In this document: one piece after another, positions 21,784-21,814 of the stretch | How positions within the stretch are numbered: the stretch's first letter is position 1 | Layout: each line of letters begins with the position of its first letter | Source: Microcoleaceae cyanobacterium UBA9251 | GTDB taxonomy: Bacteria > Cyanobacteriota > Cyanobacteriia > Cyanobacteriales > Microcoleaceae | Direction: 5' to 3' | Assembly: GCA_003542015.1 (NCBI GenBank) | Contig: DPLL01000165.1 | Location: forward strand, 1,828-23,641 | Length of the DNA stretch: 21,814 bases | Translations under genes and position numbers: made by a program | Notes under the pieces: generated by a model | What the model saw: only the letters and a program-made list of their open reading frames with translations | What the model was told of the DNA's origin: nothing | The model's database searches: none

Positions 21784-21804
21784 ATTTTAGATTTTAGATT
21801 TTAG
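21777..21804. repeat. Heptamer array ATTTTAG, 4 units, starting inside the thioesterase gene end
   Basis: ATTTTAG is repeated four times (21777-21804). The first unit consists of the last base of the CAA codon, the final TTT codon and the TAG stop of the thioesterase gene, and the others follow directly, then ATTGGTT. So the repeat unit seems to derive from the gene's own end. The array may continue in altered form beyond the window. Confidence 0.9.
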
Positions 21805-21814
21805 ATTGGTTCTA

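Overview
This window looks like chromosome of a filamentous, non-heterocystous-type cyanobacterium (Oscillatoriales; Microcoleus, Oscillatoria or Phormidium-like). The evidence is the abundance of HIP1-type GCGATCGC/CGATCG sites in genes on both strands, the WD40-STAND and Ser/Thr kinase-WD40 receptors, a DHNA-CoA thioesterase of phylloquinone synthesis, and many arrays of seven-base tandem repeats between genes. The first 20 bases are a pure G run and are probably an assembly or sequencing artefact at a contig end. The genus is an inference.

Layout: 1-1362 is the 3' part of a FAD-dependent oxidoreductase; 1367-1639 is a 39-unit heptamer array; 1836-2663 is methionine aminopeptidase (map); 2923-3615 is a REC-LuxR response regulator; 4065-4424 is a small exported acidic protein behind a long non-coding leader; 4437-4746 is a second heptamer region ending one base before the start of a 1735-residue STAND NTPase with 14 WD40 blades (4747-9954). 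Then come a YdeP-like molybdopterin oxidoreductase (10222-12510), a convergent membrane glycosyltransferase (12691-13932, minus), a tyrosine recombinase (14025-15452, minus), an easily missed 35-residue membrane protein (15760-15867), and a Ser/Thr kinase with a transmembrane segment and a seven-blade WD40 propeller (16109-18610). A TMEM14-family protein (18816-19139, minus) and a DUF815 AAA+ ATPase (19265-20569) diverge from each other. A TerB-like protein (20825-21271) and a DHNA-CoA hydrolase-like thioesterase (21376-21783) close the window.

Most genes stand alone with their own intergenic regions, so no multi-gene operon is evident. Two large receptors share one plan: signalling domain, one transmembrane segment, then a WD40 propeller, which suggests a signalling-rich chromosome. 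The most unusual theme is repetitive: at least seven places carry tandem repeats whose unit is always 7 bp but whose sequence differs from place to place. One array lies in frame inside the glycosyltransferase gene, one ends at a start codon, one begins in the last codon of a gene, and one contains a perfect 49-bp higher-order duplication. A separate 66-68-bp element with three potential stems occurs twice (12609-12674 and 20602-20669) with pairing kept where the sequence differs.

I did not find rRNA, tRNA, CRISPR or complete insertion sequences. No clear new multi-gene system is visible; the STAND-WD40 protein, the repeat biology and two small proteins are the best candidates for novelty.
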